Below are positions 43,492-53,157 of a stretch of DNA of 64,000 nt, piece by piece (the stretch's first letter is position 1; each line of letters begins with the position of its first letter). Position numbers and translations under genes: made by a program. The DNA is taken from contig NC_133325.1 of NCBI RefSeq assembly GCF_042186555.1, positions 93,967,464 to 94,031,463 on the forward strand. The letters run 5' to 3'. This DNA is from Aquarana catesbeiana. Lineage: Eukaryota > Chordata > Amphibia > Anura > Ranidae. The notes beneath the pieces are model-generated. The model saw nothing but the letters and a program-made list of their open reading frames with translations, did not search any database and was not told the DNA's origin.

Positions 43492-44357
43492 GTTGAACTT
43501 CCAGTGACCAGTATGAGAGAGTGAGAGTGATAACACCAAATTTAACACACCTGCTCCCCATTCACAGACCTTGTAACACTAACAAGTCACATGACAACTG
43601 GGAGGGAAAATGGCTAATTGGGACCAATTTGGAAATTTTCACTTGGGGTATACTCACTTTTGTTGCCAACGCTTTAGAAATTAATGGCTGTGTGTTGAGT
43701 TATTTTGAGGGGACTGCAAATTTACACTGTTATACAAGCTCTACACTCACGACTTTACCTTGAAGCAAAGTGTCACATGAAAAGATATAATAAAATATTT
43801 ACAAAAATGTGAGGGGTGTACTCACTTTTGTGAGATACTGTATATCTGTAGTGTTTTCTTATCTCTCTCCAAATCCCTAAGTCCCCTGTATTTATGCTGC
43901 TCTGTCCTTCTGTTATCAGCCTGATAACTTCTGACAAGTTCTCCGAGACGGGAGATAAAGCAGCTGAAAATATGTGTCGTGGGAGGTTGCTATAATAAGA
44001 TTAGCAGATAGCTTGTCTTGTCACAGCACAGCTCTGAAAGTATCTTCCTCCTTCTGCCAACATGGAGGGGGGGGGGGGGGTGCCCTGCCTCAGATCAGCT
44101 GTCTCCCAGTGTAAGAGAAGAATCCACACCCACTGCTGAATGAGGAAGTGAAAATTCTAACCCGATGTGATGTAAGAATTCTAAAGAATATAGCAAGCAG
44201 AAGACAGCAGATATACATGTAAAACTTATGTAGGGAGATTTGTTTCATCTCTGTGTATCATCTGAGGCTGTTCACTTCACTGGGTATATGTGAGGGTTTA
44301 CATCCACTTTAAGAGCACAACTGTATTACAAAATGACTTATGCTTGGATCAAGCATA

Positions 44358-45468
44358 CAGTGGGGAAAATAATTATTTGATCCCCTGCAGATTTTGAAAG
44401 TTTGCCCACTTACAAAGAAATGGTCTATAATTTTTATCATATGTGTATTTTAAATGAAAGAGACAGAATATCAACCAAAAATCTAGAAAAAACACATGAT
44501 ACAAATGTTATAAACTGAATTACAGTTCAGTAAGTAAAATAAGTATTTGATCCCCTACCAACCAACAATAATTCTGCCTCCCACAGACTGGCTACAGTAT
44601 GTGCTCATGTGGTACACAGATTAGTCCTATCAGTTTAAGAAGGTACACCTAATAACAACTTGTTATGTGTATAAAAGACACCTGTCCACAGAATTTCTTT
44701 CTTCCGTTCAAACCCACTATCATGGGCAAGACCAAAGAGCTGTCAAAGGATGTCAGGAACAAGATTGTAGACCTGTACAAGGCTGGAATGGGCTACAAGA
44801 CCATCAGCAAGAAGCTTGGTGAGAAGGAGACAACTGTTGGAGCAATTATTAGTTGGAGCAATTATTGGAAGAAATACAAAATAACCATCAATCACCCTTT
44901 GTCTTGAGCTCCATGCAAGATTTCGCCTCATGGGGTAAGGATGATCATGAGAAAAGGAGGGATCAGCCGAGAACTACGCGGCAGGAGCTTGTGAATGATC
45001 TCAAGGCAGTTGGGACCACAGTCACCAAACAAACCATTGGTAACACAATACGCCGCCATGGATCGAAATCCTGCAGCGACTGGAAGGTCCCCCTCCTCAA
45101 GAAGGCACGTACATGTGCAGAATTTTTTCACTGATCAGCTAAATGATTCAGAGAAGGATTGGGAGGAATTGCTGTGGTCAGATGAGACCAAAATTTTGCT
45201 TTTTGGCATTATCTTGACTCGCCGCGTTTGGAGGAAGAAAAGTGCAGACTATGACTCTAAGAACACCATCCCTACAGTCAAGCCTGGAGGTGGAAACCTT
45301 ATGCTTTGGGGTTGTTTCTCTGCTAAAGGTACTGGCCGACTTTGCCACATTGAGGGGCCAATGGATGGGTCCATGTATTGTAAAATCTTGGATGAGAACC
45401 TTCTTCCCTCAGCCAGAGCACTGAAGATGGGTCGTGAATGGGTCTTCCACCATTACAATGACCCAAAA
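44358..45468 (+). mobile_element. Tc1-like transposon F, right end missing
   Basis: TA at 44356-44357, tip CAGTGGGGAAAATAATTATT, and an inner repetition AAGTATTTGATCCCCTACC (44544) of the outer AATTATTTGATCCCCTGC. It is cut at about 45468 within the catalytic region, where an unrelated repeat begins (GGTACTTATATAGCGGC). Confidence 0.85.
44722..45468 (+). pseudogene. Tc1-like transposase (element F), truncated
   Basis: MGKTKELSKDVRNKIVDLYK opens the DNA-binding domain and is stopped at about 44908 (NHPLS then TGA). The downstream frame carries LLWSDETKILLFG (first Asp), KPGGGNLMLWGCFSAKGTGR, and FHHYNDPKQ, where Tyr replaces the second catalytic Asp. The third acidic site and C-terminus are lost with the right end of the element. 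Inactive on three counts. Confidence 0.87.
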
Positions 45469-45600
45469 CAGGTACTTATATAGCGGCATCAATTTACGCA
45501 GCGCTTTAATATTGTACATTCACATCAATCCCTTCCCTCAAGGAGCTTAAAATCTAAGATCCCTAACTCACATTTATATTGTACATCCCAATGCATACAC
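45469..45600 (+). repeat. second copy of the 3432-4200 interspersed repeat
   Basis: ACATTCACATCAATCCCTTC, CCTCAAGGAGCTTAAAATCT and GATCCCTAACTCACATT follow the 3530-3575 copy. It directly replaces the right part of Tc1 F, so either this repeat inserted with loss of the rest or a deletion joined them. Confidence 0.7.
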
Positions 45601-45659
45601 AAGAAATGTTTTTGGAGTGCATGATCCCCCAATAGATGAGTTAACAGCCATAAACCTAA

Positions 45660-46009
45660 AGCCTCGTTCACATGATCGGATTGTTGGCCAACAGAGCATC
45701 AGACTTTTTTCAAAAGTGCACGTGCCAGGAACTTGTCTTCCATACTATCGGCACACAATTGTCAGCCAACAAACATGAATATAGTGACGTACTACATGGA
45801 ATTTCAGCTCTTGAGCGCCACACTTTGTGCACCTTCTGCTAATGTCATGTTTGGTGAGCATTGATTCCGAGCATGTGCGTTTGTACTTTGGACTTTTGTG
45901 TGACGGACTCTTGTACAGACGATATGAAAACAGACTAATGGTCGGATTTTAGGCCAACAGTCTGTCATCACACAATCCCCTGCCAAAAATCGGATGGTGT
46001 GTATGAGGC
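45660..46009. mobile_element. TTAA-type MITE, first of three abutting elements
   Basis: Left AGCCTCGTTCACATGATCGG after CTAA (45656-45659); right ATCGGATGGTGTGTATGAGGC before TTAA (46010-46013). The termini are roughly inverted. Inside, GTTGGCCAACA-like words occur. Non-coding. Confidence 0.7.
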
Positions 46010-46013
46010 TTAA

Positions 46014-46512
46014 AGTGGGGTTCCACCCAAAAAACAAAAATACCTGGAAAAATTCTAAAAAAAAAAAACAAAAAAACATTCGGATATTTTTTTTTTTCAC
46101 TTACCTCTAAATGCCTGTTGCTAGGTGGTCCCTCGTAGTCTGCCTGTTCCTTTGCCTGGGCTGGTGACATCACTTCCCCCCAGGCACAGGAAGGGCTCCG
46201 CTCTGCTCCCTCCCTCCTGTCAATCATCTGGGACCCATTACAGGTCCCAGGTGATTGAGCGGCCAATTACGGCGCGCGGCGCCGCTCGCGCATGCGCAGT
46301 GGGTGCCAGGCTGTGAAGCCACAGCCCGGCGCCCACAGTTGAAATGCCGGCGCCGACGAGGGGGGGGGGGGACGAGCGGGGCTTCGATCCCCCGCATCGC
46401 TGGACCCAGGGACAGGTAAGTGTCCAAATAAAAGTCAGCAGCTGCAGTATTTGTAGCTGCTGACTTTTAATTTTTTTTTTTTTTTGACGGCCCCCCTGGG
46501 TGGAACTCCTCT
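46014..46512. mobile_element. TTAA-type MITE, second of three abutting elements
   Basis: Left AGTGGGGTTCCACCCAAAAA; right, reversed, AGAGGAGTTCCACCCAGGGG. TTAA at 46010-46013 and 46513-46516. It holds the hairpin AGTCAGCAGCTGCAG facing TTTGTAGCTGCTGACT (46433-46468) and CTCGCGCATGCGCAGTGGG, as in 30318-30773. Confidence 0.8.
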
Positions 46513-46516
46513 TTAA

Positions 46517-47792
46517 GGCTTCATGCACACTGGGGCTCTTCTAAACACTTTTCTCCTGGCAGGAGAAAAGCAGCTGCAAAAATGCACATTTAGGAGCTTT
46601 AACTGCTTGCCGACCGCCGTATGTAGATATACGTAGACACAATGGCACCGACAGGCAAATGGGCGTATAGGTACGTCCCTTTAAATTTGCCGCCGTGCCA
46701 TCACGTGCGTGCCACGAGCTCCGTGAGTGTGATCGCGGGTCCCGCAAACTCGATGTCCGCAGGGATACCTGCAATCGTCTCACGGAGAGGAGGAACGGGG
46801 AAATGTTGATGTAAACCATTCTGCCTAGTGGTAGGACACTGATCACAGCTCCCTGTAATCAGGAATGGTGATCAGTGTCATATCACACGTAGTATCACAT
46901 GTTAGAATCACTCCCTAGGACACACTTAACCCCTACAGTGCCACCTAGTGTTAACCCCTTCACTGCCAGTCACATTTACACAGTAATCAATGCACTGATC
47001 ACTGTATAAAAGTGAATGGTCCCAAAATAGCGCCAAAAGCGCCATAATGTCGCAGTCATGATAAAAAACGCATATCGCCACCATTACTAGTGAAAAAAAA
47101 ATTATTAATGAAAATGCCATAAAACTATCCCCTATTTTGTATACGCTATAACTTTTGCGCAAACCAATCAATAAACCAATCAATTTTATATATTTTTGGG
47201 GGATATTTATTATAGCAAAAAGTAAAAAATAATGTGTTTTTTTCAAAATTGTCGCTATTTTTTTGTTTATAGCGCAAAAAATAAAAACCGCAGAGATGAT
47301 CAAATACCCCCAAAAGAAAGCTCTATTTGTGGGGAAAAAAGGACGTCAATTTTGTTTGGGAGCAACGTCGTACGACCGCGCAATTGTCAGTTAAAGTGAC
47401 GCAGTGCCGAATCGCAAAAAGTGCTCTGGTCTTTGTCCAGCCAAATGGTCCGGGGCTTAAGTGGTTAAGCTTTTGGGCATTTATTAATTTCATTGGGCAG
47501 AATATTAATTTATTCTGGCCACTGAAATGAAAAAAAACTCTCAAACCCTAAAAGCGCCTAGCGTAACGTGCGTCTAGACGCATTTAAGCGTGTAAGCATT
47601 TTTAATGCTCAAAAGCTCCTTTCTTGAATGCACAAGTGATGTTTTTTTTTCTGCTTCTAAACTCTTGTAAATGCCTATAGTGTGCATGGACACATAAGCT
47701 AACATGTAGGGGAGTTTAGAGGAAAAGGAAAAAAAAAAAGCTCAAACGTCTGTAAAAGCAGGGTTTTTTTGAGCTCATATGTGCATGAGGCC
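46517..47792. mobile_element. TTAA-type element, third of three, with a nested TTAA element
   Basis: Left GGCTTCATGCACACTGGGGC; right ATATGTGCATGAGGCC, its inverse; TTAA at 46513-46516 and 47793-47796. It is split by 46603-47464, so its own arms are about 85 and 325 bp. The right arm contains AAGCGCC and AAAGCTCC words. Confidence 0.78.
46603..47464. mobile_element. TTAA-flanked element nested in the preceding one
   Basis: TTAA at 46599-46602 and 47465-47468. Left CTGCTTGCCGACCGCCGTAT; right TGGTCCGGGGCTTAAGTGG. Same family as 5721-7656 in the opposite orientation, sharing CAATTGTCAGTTAAAG and AAAGAAAGCTCTATTTGTGG. No coding capacity. Confidence 0.8.
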
Positions 47793-47796
47793 TTAA

Positions 47797-48335
47797 ATGT
47801 TTCTTCAGAAAGTCACTTTTTTACTGCAAATGATACTGTACAGTATTACAATTCAAGCAGTACATTATCCTATTATGTTGACAAGTGCAATGTATCTACA
47901 AAATACAGTACCACAGTATATAGCAATGTGCATTCTGATCTCCTACACTTGGTCCCGTATGACACATCTTGTATAGAGTGTGTGGGTGCTTAGTTGCCTC
48001 TTGATAATCCGGTGGGCACAGTAATCTCTTGCTCTTCTGCAGTTCTTATGACAGCTACATTGCTCACAGAACACAAAAATGCAAGAGACAGCACTGCTAT
48101 ATAAAAAAAGTACCATTGTACCATACAGAAATTAGGCAATGTAGAAATCCATCAACACACTTTTTATTAGCCCCGTCAGGCAGGACACATCTGAAAATCT
48201 CACTACAGAACAACCCCGATTTTGTGCTACATCATCCTAGCAGATTGGAAGCAGTGGCAGATTTATAAGGGGGCAATTACCCCAGACCCCCCTGCCAGAT
48301 TTTCTTTATAAAAGAATGAAACTTATGCCATGTAC
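47797..48335. other. non-coding DNA
   Basis: No gene recognised; AT-rich with a short GGGGGCAATTACCCC palindrome near 48269. Confidence 0.4.
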
Positions 48336-48960
48336 ACACGACCGGACTTTCGACGGACTGAATCACGTCGGACTTTGACGGACTTTCGACGGACTTCAGA
48401 CTTCACAAACCTGGCCTCTGATAACAGGAGTAGTTGTCCCTTTATCTCTGACTTCTGGTTCTCGCTTGCCTCTGGTAACAGGAGTGGTCGTCCCATGTGG
48501 CAACTGCTTCTCCTTCACCTCTGGCAACACTCGGTTCACCGTCCTGCTGAACCTCTGCAACGATCAGGCTCCCCTCAGGCTGAGCCTCTACACACGTGGC
48601 TAGGCCTCAGGCTTAAGCCTAACCTTCAGCTGCTGCTTCATATACAGCCCCCAGGCCGAACACTGATCACCTGACTCATTCCCCTTAAATAGACTCTCCC
48701 AGCATGCTTAGCCACAAATATGATTGGCTGGAAAATTGTGTCTATTCACAACCTGAACCCACTGTGGTCTTGTCATTCTAATGCCAAAGGAAGCAGTGCC
48801 ACCTATTGACAGAAGAGAGAAATGCACCTGGTTCGGGCTTAGGGCGAAAAATCAGTGGATACAACTACCAATTAGCCAGGTTAATGACCACCTAGCATAA
48901 CTTAATTTGTTAGCAACCCTGCCTAATACCAGGGTGCTACACCATCTTAAAAAAATCTGA
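48336..48960. repeat. repeat end plus LTR-like block
   Basis: 48336-48410 is one end of a repeat built from CGGACTTTCGACGGACT words (CATGTACACACGACCGGACT at its tip). 48411-48952, read on the minus strand, starts TGTAGCACCCTGGTATTAGG and has a TATA-like CTATTTAAGGGG, which resembles a Ty3/gypsy-type LTR. The far end and a target duplication were not found, so the LTR reading is tentative. Confidence 0.4.
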
Positions 48961-49497
48961 CAAGCTGGTTGTACCCAAGTCGATCAATAGATCGACTTGG
49001 GTATAACATGCCTACCCATACATAGATTAAATCTCAGCCAGTTCGATTCAATTCATCTCTGGCCAGCTTAAGTTAAAGATTTTGCAGGTGCTCAGTGCAG
49101 GAAAAAGTATTTTTTGTAAATATTGTAGTGTGATGCATAACTGTGATGTATGACTTGCCAATTCCAATTACCTGTGTAATGTGTATTCTTACAACCAATA
49201 AAATTGAGAAAAAAAATCAGACAAATGTCTTCTTTGGAGCCTAACTTATTTTTTTCTAGAACAAATGCAGTTTATCATTCATTTCAATTCACTTTTTTAT
49301 TTATCATATAATTGGATTTCTATGTTGAGGGGTCCCCCAAACTTGAAGTGCCCCGGGACCCCTAAAGTTGAAGTGCCCCGGGCCCCCCAAGGTCTAAATC
49401 TGGCACTGATTAGAACTGCTTATAAATCAGGTTGTGTTAATTACCATCACACACAGCAATGGTCCCCAACTAGTGGCCCTCTAATATATATTCTACT
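48961..49497. other. non-coding DNA with a hairpin
   Basis: ACCCAAGTCGATC faces GATCGACTTGGGT with a 4-bp loop near 48973-49002. A short duplication of GAAGTGCCCCGGG occurs at 49345-49385. The block near 48965-49070 ends TGGCCAGCTTAA, like the MITE termini elsewhere. Confidence 0.5.
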
Positions 49498-49598
49498 AAG
49501 GTCCCTTTCACACTGTCTTTCCAGTGAGATATGTCTATCCTTTTTTTCAGTTGGACCTGTTCGGAAACACAATGTGGGTCTATGGTTAGGCTGATGTA

Positions 49599-51247
49599 CA
49601 GTGCCTTGCAATGTATTCACCCCCTTGGCTTTTTAGCTATTTTGTTACATTCCAGCCTTTAGTTCAATGTTTTTTTAATTTGAATTATATGTGATGGATC
49701 AGATCACAATAGTTTAAGTTGGTGAAGTAAAATTAGAAAAACATATACATAAAACTATTTTTCAGAAATAAAAAACTGATAATTGGCATGTGCGTATGTA
49801 TTCACCCCCTTTGTTATGAAGCCCATAAAAAGCTCTGGTGCAACCAATCACCGTCAGAAGTCACATAATCAGTGAAATGATGTCCGCCTGTGTGCAAGCT
49901 AAGTGTCACATGATCTGTCATTACATATACACACCTTTTTGAAAGGCCCCAGAGGCTACAACACCTAAGCAAGAGGCACCACTAACCAAACACTGCCATG
50001 AAGACCAAGGAACTCTCCAAACAAGTAAGGGACAATGTTGTTGAGAAGTACAAGTCAGGGTTAGGTTATAAAAAAATATCCAAAGCTTTGATGATCCCTA
50101 GGAGCACCATCAAATCTATCATAACCAAATGGAAAGAACATGGCACAACAGCAAACCTGCCAAGAACCGGCCGCACACCAAAACTCACGGACCGGGCAAG
50201 GAGGGCATTAATCAGAGAGGCGGCACAGAGACCTAAGGTAACTCTGGAGGATCTGCAGAGTTCCACAGCAGAGACTGGAGTATCTGTACACTGGACGACA
50301 GTAAGCCGTACGCTCCAAAGAGTTGGGCTTTATGGCAGAGTGGCCAGAAGAAAGCCGTTACTTTCAGCAAAAAACAAAATGGCAAAAACATTGAAACTGA
50401 CGTTTTCAGTTTGCGAAAAGGCATGTGGGAGACTCCCAAAATGTATGAAGGAAGGTGCTCTGGTCTGATGAGACTAAAATTGAAATTTTTGGCCATCAAA
50501 GAAAACACTATGTCTGGCGCAAACCCAACACATCAAATCACCCAAAGAACACCATCACCACAGTGAAACATGGTGGGGGCAGCATCATGCTGTGGGGTTG
50601 TTTTTCAGCAGTTGGGACTGGGAAACTGGTCGGAGTTGAGGGAAAGATGGATGGTGCTAAATACAATACAATATTCTTGAGCAAAACCTGCACCACTCTG
50701 TGTGTGATTTGAGGCTAGGATGGAGGTTCACCTTCCATCATGACAATGACCCCAAACACACTGCTAAAGCAACACTTGAGTGGTTTAAGGGGAAACATGT
50801 AAACGTGTTGGAATGGCCTAGTCAAAGCCCAGACCTCAATCCAATAGAAACTCTGTGGTCAGACTTAAAGATTGCTGTTCACAAGCACAAATCCAACTTG
50901 AAGGAGCTGGAGCAGTTTTGCAAAGAGGAATGGGCAAAAATCCCATTGGTAGATATGGTAAGCTCATAGAGACTTATCCAAAGCGACTTGGAGCTGTGAT
51001 TGCTGCAAAAGGTGGCTCTACAAAGTATTGACTTTAGGGGGGTGAATAGTTATGCACATTGACTTTTTCTGTTATTTTGTCCTATTTGTTGTTTACTTCA
51101 CAATAAAAAAAAACACATCTTCAAAGTTGTGGGCATGTTCTGTAAATTAAATGATGCAAATCCTCAAACAATCCATGTTAATTCCAGGTTGTGAGGCAAC
51201 AAAACACGAAAAATGCCAAGGGGGGTAAACACTTTTGCAAGGCACTG
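49599..51247 (+). mobile_element. Tc1-like transposon E, nearly complete
   Basis: TA at 49597-49598 and 51248-51249. Tip CAGTGCCTTGCAATGTATTC; right tip TTTTGCAAGGCACTG. Left outer GTATTCACCCCC (49613) is repeated inside as GTATTCACCCCC (49797), and the right side has the inverse pair, so this is an IR/DR arrangement. The transposase lies between on the plus strand. Confidence 0.92.
49998..51031 (+). pseudogene. Tc1-like transposase (element E), three frames
   Basis: MKTKELSKQVRDNVVEKYKS through RRKPLLSAKNKMAK (49998-50395) is an intact-looking paired helix-turn-helix DNA-binding domain, including the GRPR-like GRTPKL. A decayed linker then shifts frame. The catalytic part has LWSDETKIEIFG (50456), HGGGSIMLWGCFSAVGTGKL, FHHDNDPKHTAKATL (50737-50780) and SPDLNPIETLW (50827-50860), so all three acidic residues of DD34E are kept. 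A second frameshift near 50700 (SKTCTTLCVI) and one near 50965 break it. Ends KGGSTKY at 51031. This is the best preserved catalytic triad in the window. Confidence 0.9.
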
Positions 51248-51568
51248 TAAATGGACATCTGTCTGTTTAAACCCGCCTACCTCCAAGTCCATCCAGATCT
51301 AGAAAAAAACAAAAAAGGACTGTGTCTTTTACATTTTATTCAGAGCTAACCATGACGGATTGGAGGTAGCCCGATGTAAATGGACTCAAGTCTATTCACA
51401 TCCGGCCGCCCATAGAGCCTTCAAGGGTCCGCCCCTATCCGCTGTGTAAATGCCGACACAAACTGAACACTGACATCTGTCCCCTTCAGCTCTGATTTAG
51501 AAGGGGATCTGTTCACATATCCCCCGCTGAACGGAGTGGAGCTGCACCATGTGAAAGAGCCCTAAGAC

Positions 51569-52344
51569 TAAAGTTAAAATTGAATTAAACTTTTTTTCAC
51601 TTTGAATAGAGTATGGGAGGGTTATAACACATGTTGTTGATCAGAAAGCCGAACTCTACTTATGCAATGACTTCAAGTTTGTCTCACATATGGCTCAGGG
51701 TCTCAGCCGGTATCTGTATTAGTTCAACTGCCACATACAGTATACCCGTCTATTGAGGACATACTGTTATTTCGGGTGGCTGGACTTGGCTTACTTCATA
51801 TGTGGACTGCATCCAGAATTATACAGCATGGGGTACATGGACTACAGTATGTGCATGTCAGTCTCCCTCTGGCCGATATAGATAGTATGTGAGCTTGTCA
51901 CTATCTGGTGTCTCTCATATGCACCACAGTCTAGCTGAAGGTAAATCAGCTGCTGTATACCCTGGTGGGTTAGCAGTGGCGTCACTAGGGTTTGTGTCAC
52001 CTGGTGTGGTAAAACATGGCATCACCCCCCTCCCCCAGGGGGTGACACCATGTTTTATCACACTTTCGCAGCTCTCCCCCCAGCCTGCCACAGTGCTCTG
52101 TCCTGCCGCTCCAGAGTGACAGCAGGAGCAGGACAGAGCAGTAGACACTTGACAGGCTAGCGCATCAGGCTCTCTCCTATCTAGCCTGCCACAGTGCACT
52201 TGATGGTGTCACCCAGGGCTAAACCACGCCTCCACCACAACTGCCCCACAGGGGCAGAGCACACCGCATGAAATGGTAGGTGTGGTTGAATTGCACTAAC
52301 AATGGGAGTAGCCTTACAAAGGCACTGTTTCAGAAGTTCACGGT
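51569..52344. other. non-coding DNA with a one-ended repeat
   Basis: CAGTGGCGTCACTAGGG at 51973 looks like the left tip of a hAT-like non-autonomous element; the inner part has ATCACCCCCC facing GGGGGTGACACCATGTTTTAT. No right tip was found. Confidence 0.45.
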
Positions 52345-52895
52345 TCAGAAGTACACTACTGAGTGCAGAGTTCAGGAATGTGACACAAACAGGGGGCAGA
52401 ACTCAGGAATGTGCTACGTACAGGATGCAGGACTCAGGAGTGTGCTATGTACAGGGTGCAGGACTCAGGAATGTAATAAGTACAGGGTGCAGAACTCAGG
52501 AATGTGCTATGTATAGGGTGCAGGACTCAGGTATGCGCTACGTGCAAGGTGCAGGACTCAGGTGTACACTATGTGCAGGGTGCAGGACTCTGGAGTGAAC
52601 TATGTACAGGGTGCAGGACTCAGGATGCACTCTGTACAGGGATCAGGACTCAGGACTGCACTATGTACAGGGTTCAGGACTCAGGAGTGCACTACGTATA
52701 AGGTGCAGAGTTCAGGAGTTTGCTGTATAAAAAGTGCAGAACTCAGGAGTGTGCTATGTACAGGGGGCAGGGTTCAGAAATGCGCTGTATACAGGGCACA
52801 AGGCTCAGGAGTGCGCAACGTACAGGGGGCAGAGTTCAGAAGTTCACAATGTACAGGGTGCAAGGCTCAGAAGTTCAAAATGTGTAGGGTGTAAG
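52345..52895. repeat. 31-bp minisatellite, left part
   Basis: Unit GTGCTATGTACAGGGTGCAG then GACTCAGGAGT, about 17 units of increasing divergence to the right (CACAATGTACAGGGTGCAAG, GCTCAGAAGTT). The frames are artefacts of a 31-bp period. Continues at 55255 after the LTR. Confidence 0.9.
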
Positions 52896-53157
52896 TGTCA
52901 GGAAGGGCATGCCAGCAGCCAAGATGGCGGCCGCAGAAGACGTCCTGAGCTCCCAATTCCAGTGAGAAGAATGCTGCGGGTGCGCCTGTGTGCGCACACA
53001 CCCTGTGACAAGTCATGGTGCCAAATGGGCTGTATAAACTGGGTCAGCATCCAGAATCAATGCTGTCTGGTCTACAGTTTTCCCTGTGTTCTGTGCTATC
53101 TGTTGCTGATACCTGTTCCAGTTGATTGACCCGGCTTGTTCCTGACTTCTTCTGCTA

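Larger units (their letters stand above)
40847..43840 (-). mobile_element. Tc1-like transposon C with paired-site inverted repeats, twice interrupted
   Basis: TA at 40845-40846 and 43841-43842. Left tip CGGTATCTCACAAAAGTGAG (first A mutated to G); right tip its inverse. Each roughly 240-bp terminal repeat holds the motif AAAAGTGAGTACACCCCT twice, outer and inner, like the IR/DR layout known from Sleeping Beauty-type elements. Insertions at 40930-41908 (15-bp duplication) and about 42995-43455 divide it. The transposase is on the minus strand. Confidence 0.88.
40256..44308. mobile_element. TTAA-flanked MITE of the TTAAAGTGGATGTAAACC family, swollen by nested insertions
   Basis: TTAA at 40252-40255 and 44309-44312. 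Left end AGTGGATGTAAACCTGATTA; right end GAGGGTTTACATCCACT, its inverse. Own sequence: about 40256-40296 and 43843-44308 (with a G-run near 44067-44080 and a GAATTCTAAA-type region). Everything between came later: a Tc1 terminal fragment, a MITE fragment, an exon-like segment and Tc1 element C. Confidence 0.8.
31036..44323 (+). mobile_element. Tc1-like transposon G, 5'-truncated, opened by three large insertions
   Basis: Four pieces read as one Tc1-like right half. Piece 1 (31036-31183) is catalytic region WTFQHDSDPKHKAKMTL then VLEWPSQSPDL. Piece 2 (32810-33035) is IIEPLWGDVKRVVHA, then GTATGCAGACTTTTGAACAA. Piece 3 (40132-40251) ends GGCTATGCAAAC. Piece 4 (44313-44323) is GAGCACAACTG followed by TA. 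The breaks are TTAA at 31184-31187/32806-32809, the 12-bp duplication CCATTCTGTTAT at 33024-33035/40120-40131, and TTAA at 40252-40255/44309-44312. Removing the insertions gives the family-typical SPDLNIIEPLW and ATGCAAACTTAAGAGCACAA, which confirms the assignment. The transposase also has a TAG at about 31150. Confidence 0.82.
49498..51568. mobile_element. MITE with CTTTCACA termini, split by Tc1 element E
   Basis: Left TAAGGTCCCTTTCACACTG; right, reversed, TTAGGGCTCTTTCACATGG. The MITE's own DNA is 49498-49596 and 51250-51568. It is non-coding, with a GGACTTGGAGG-like segment near 51280. Confidence 0.7.

Noticed and set aside
52280..53129. Cys-rich frames such as CRTQECAMYRVQDSG resembling a secreted repeat protein
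   Set aside because: The 31-bp period rotates through all three frames and the frames run into LTR sequence; not a protein.
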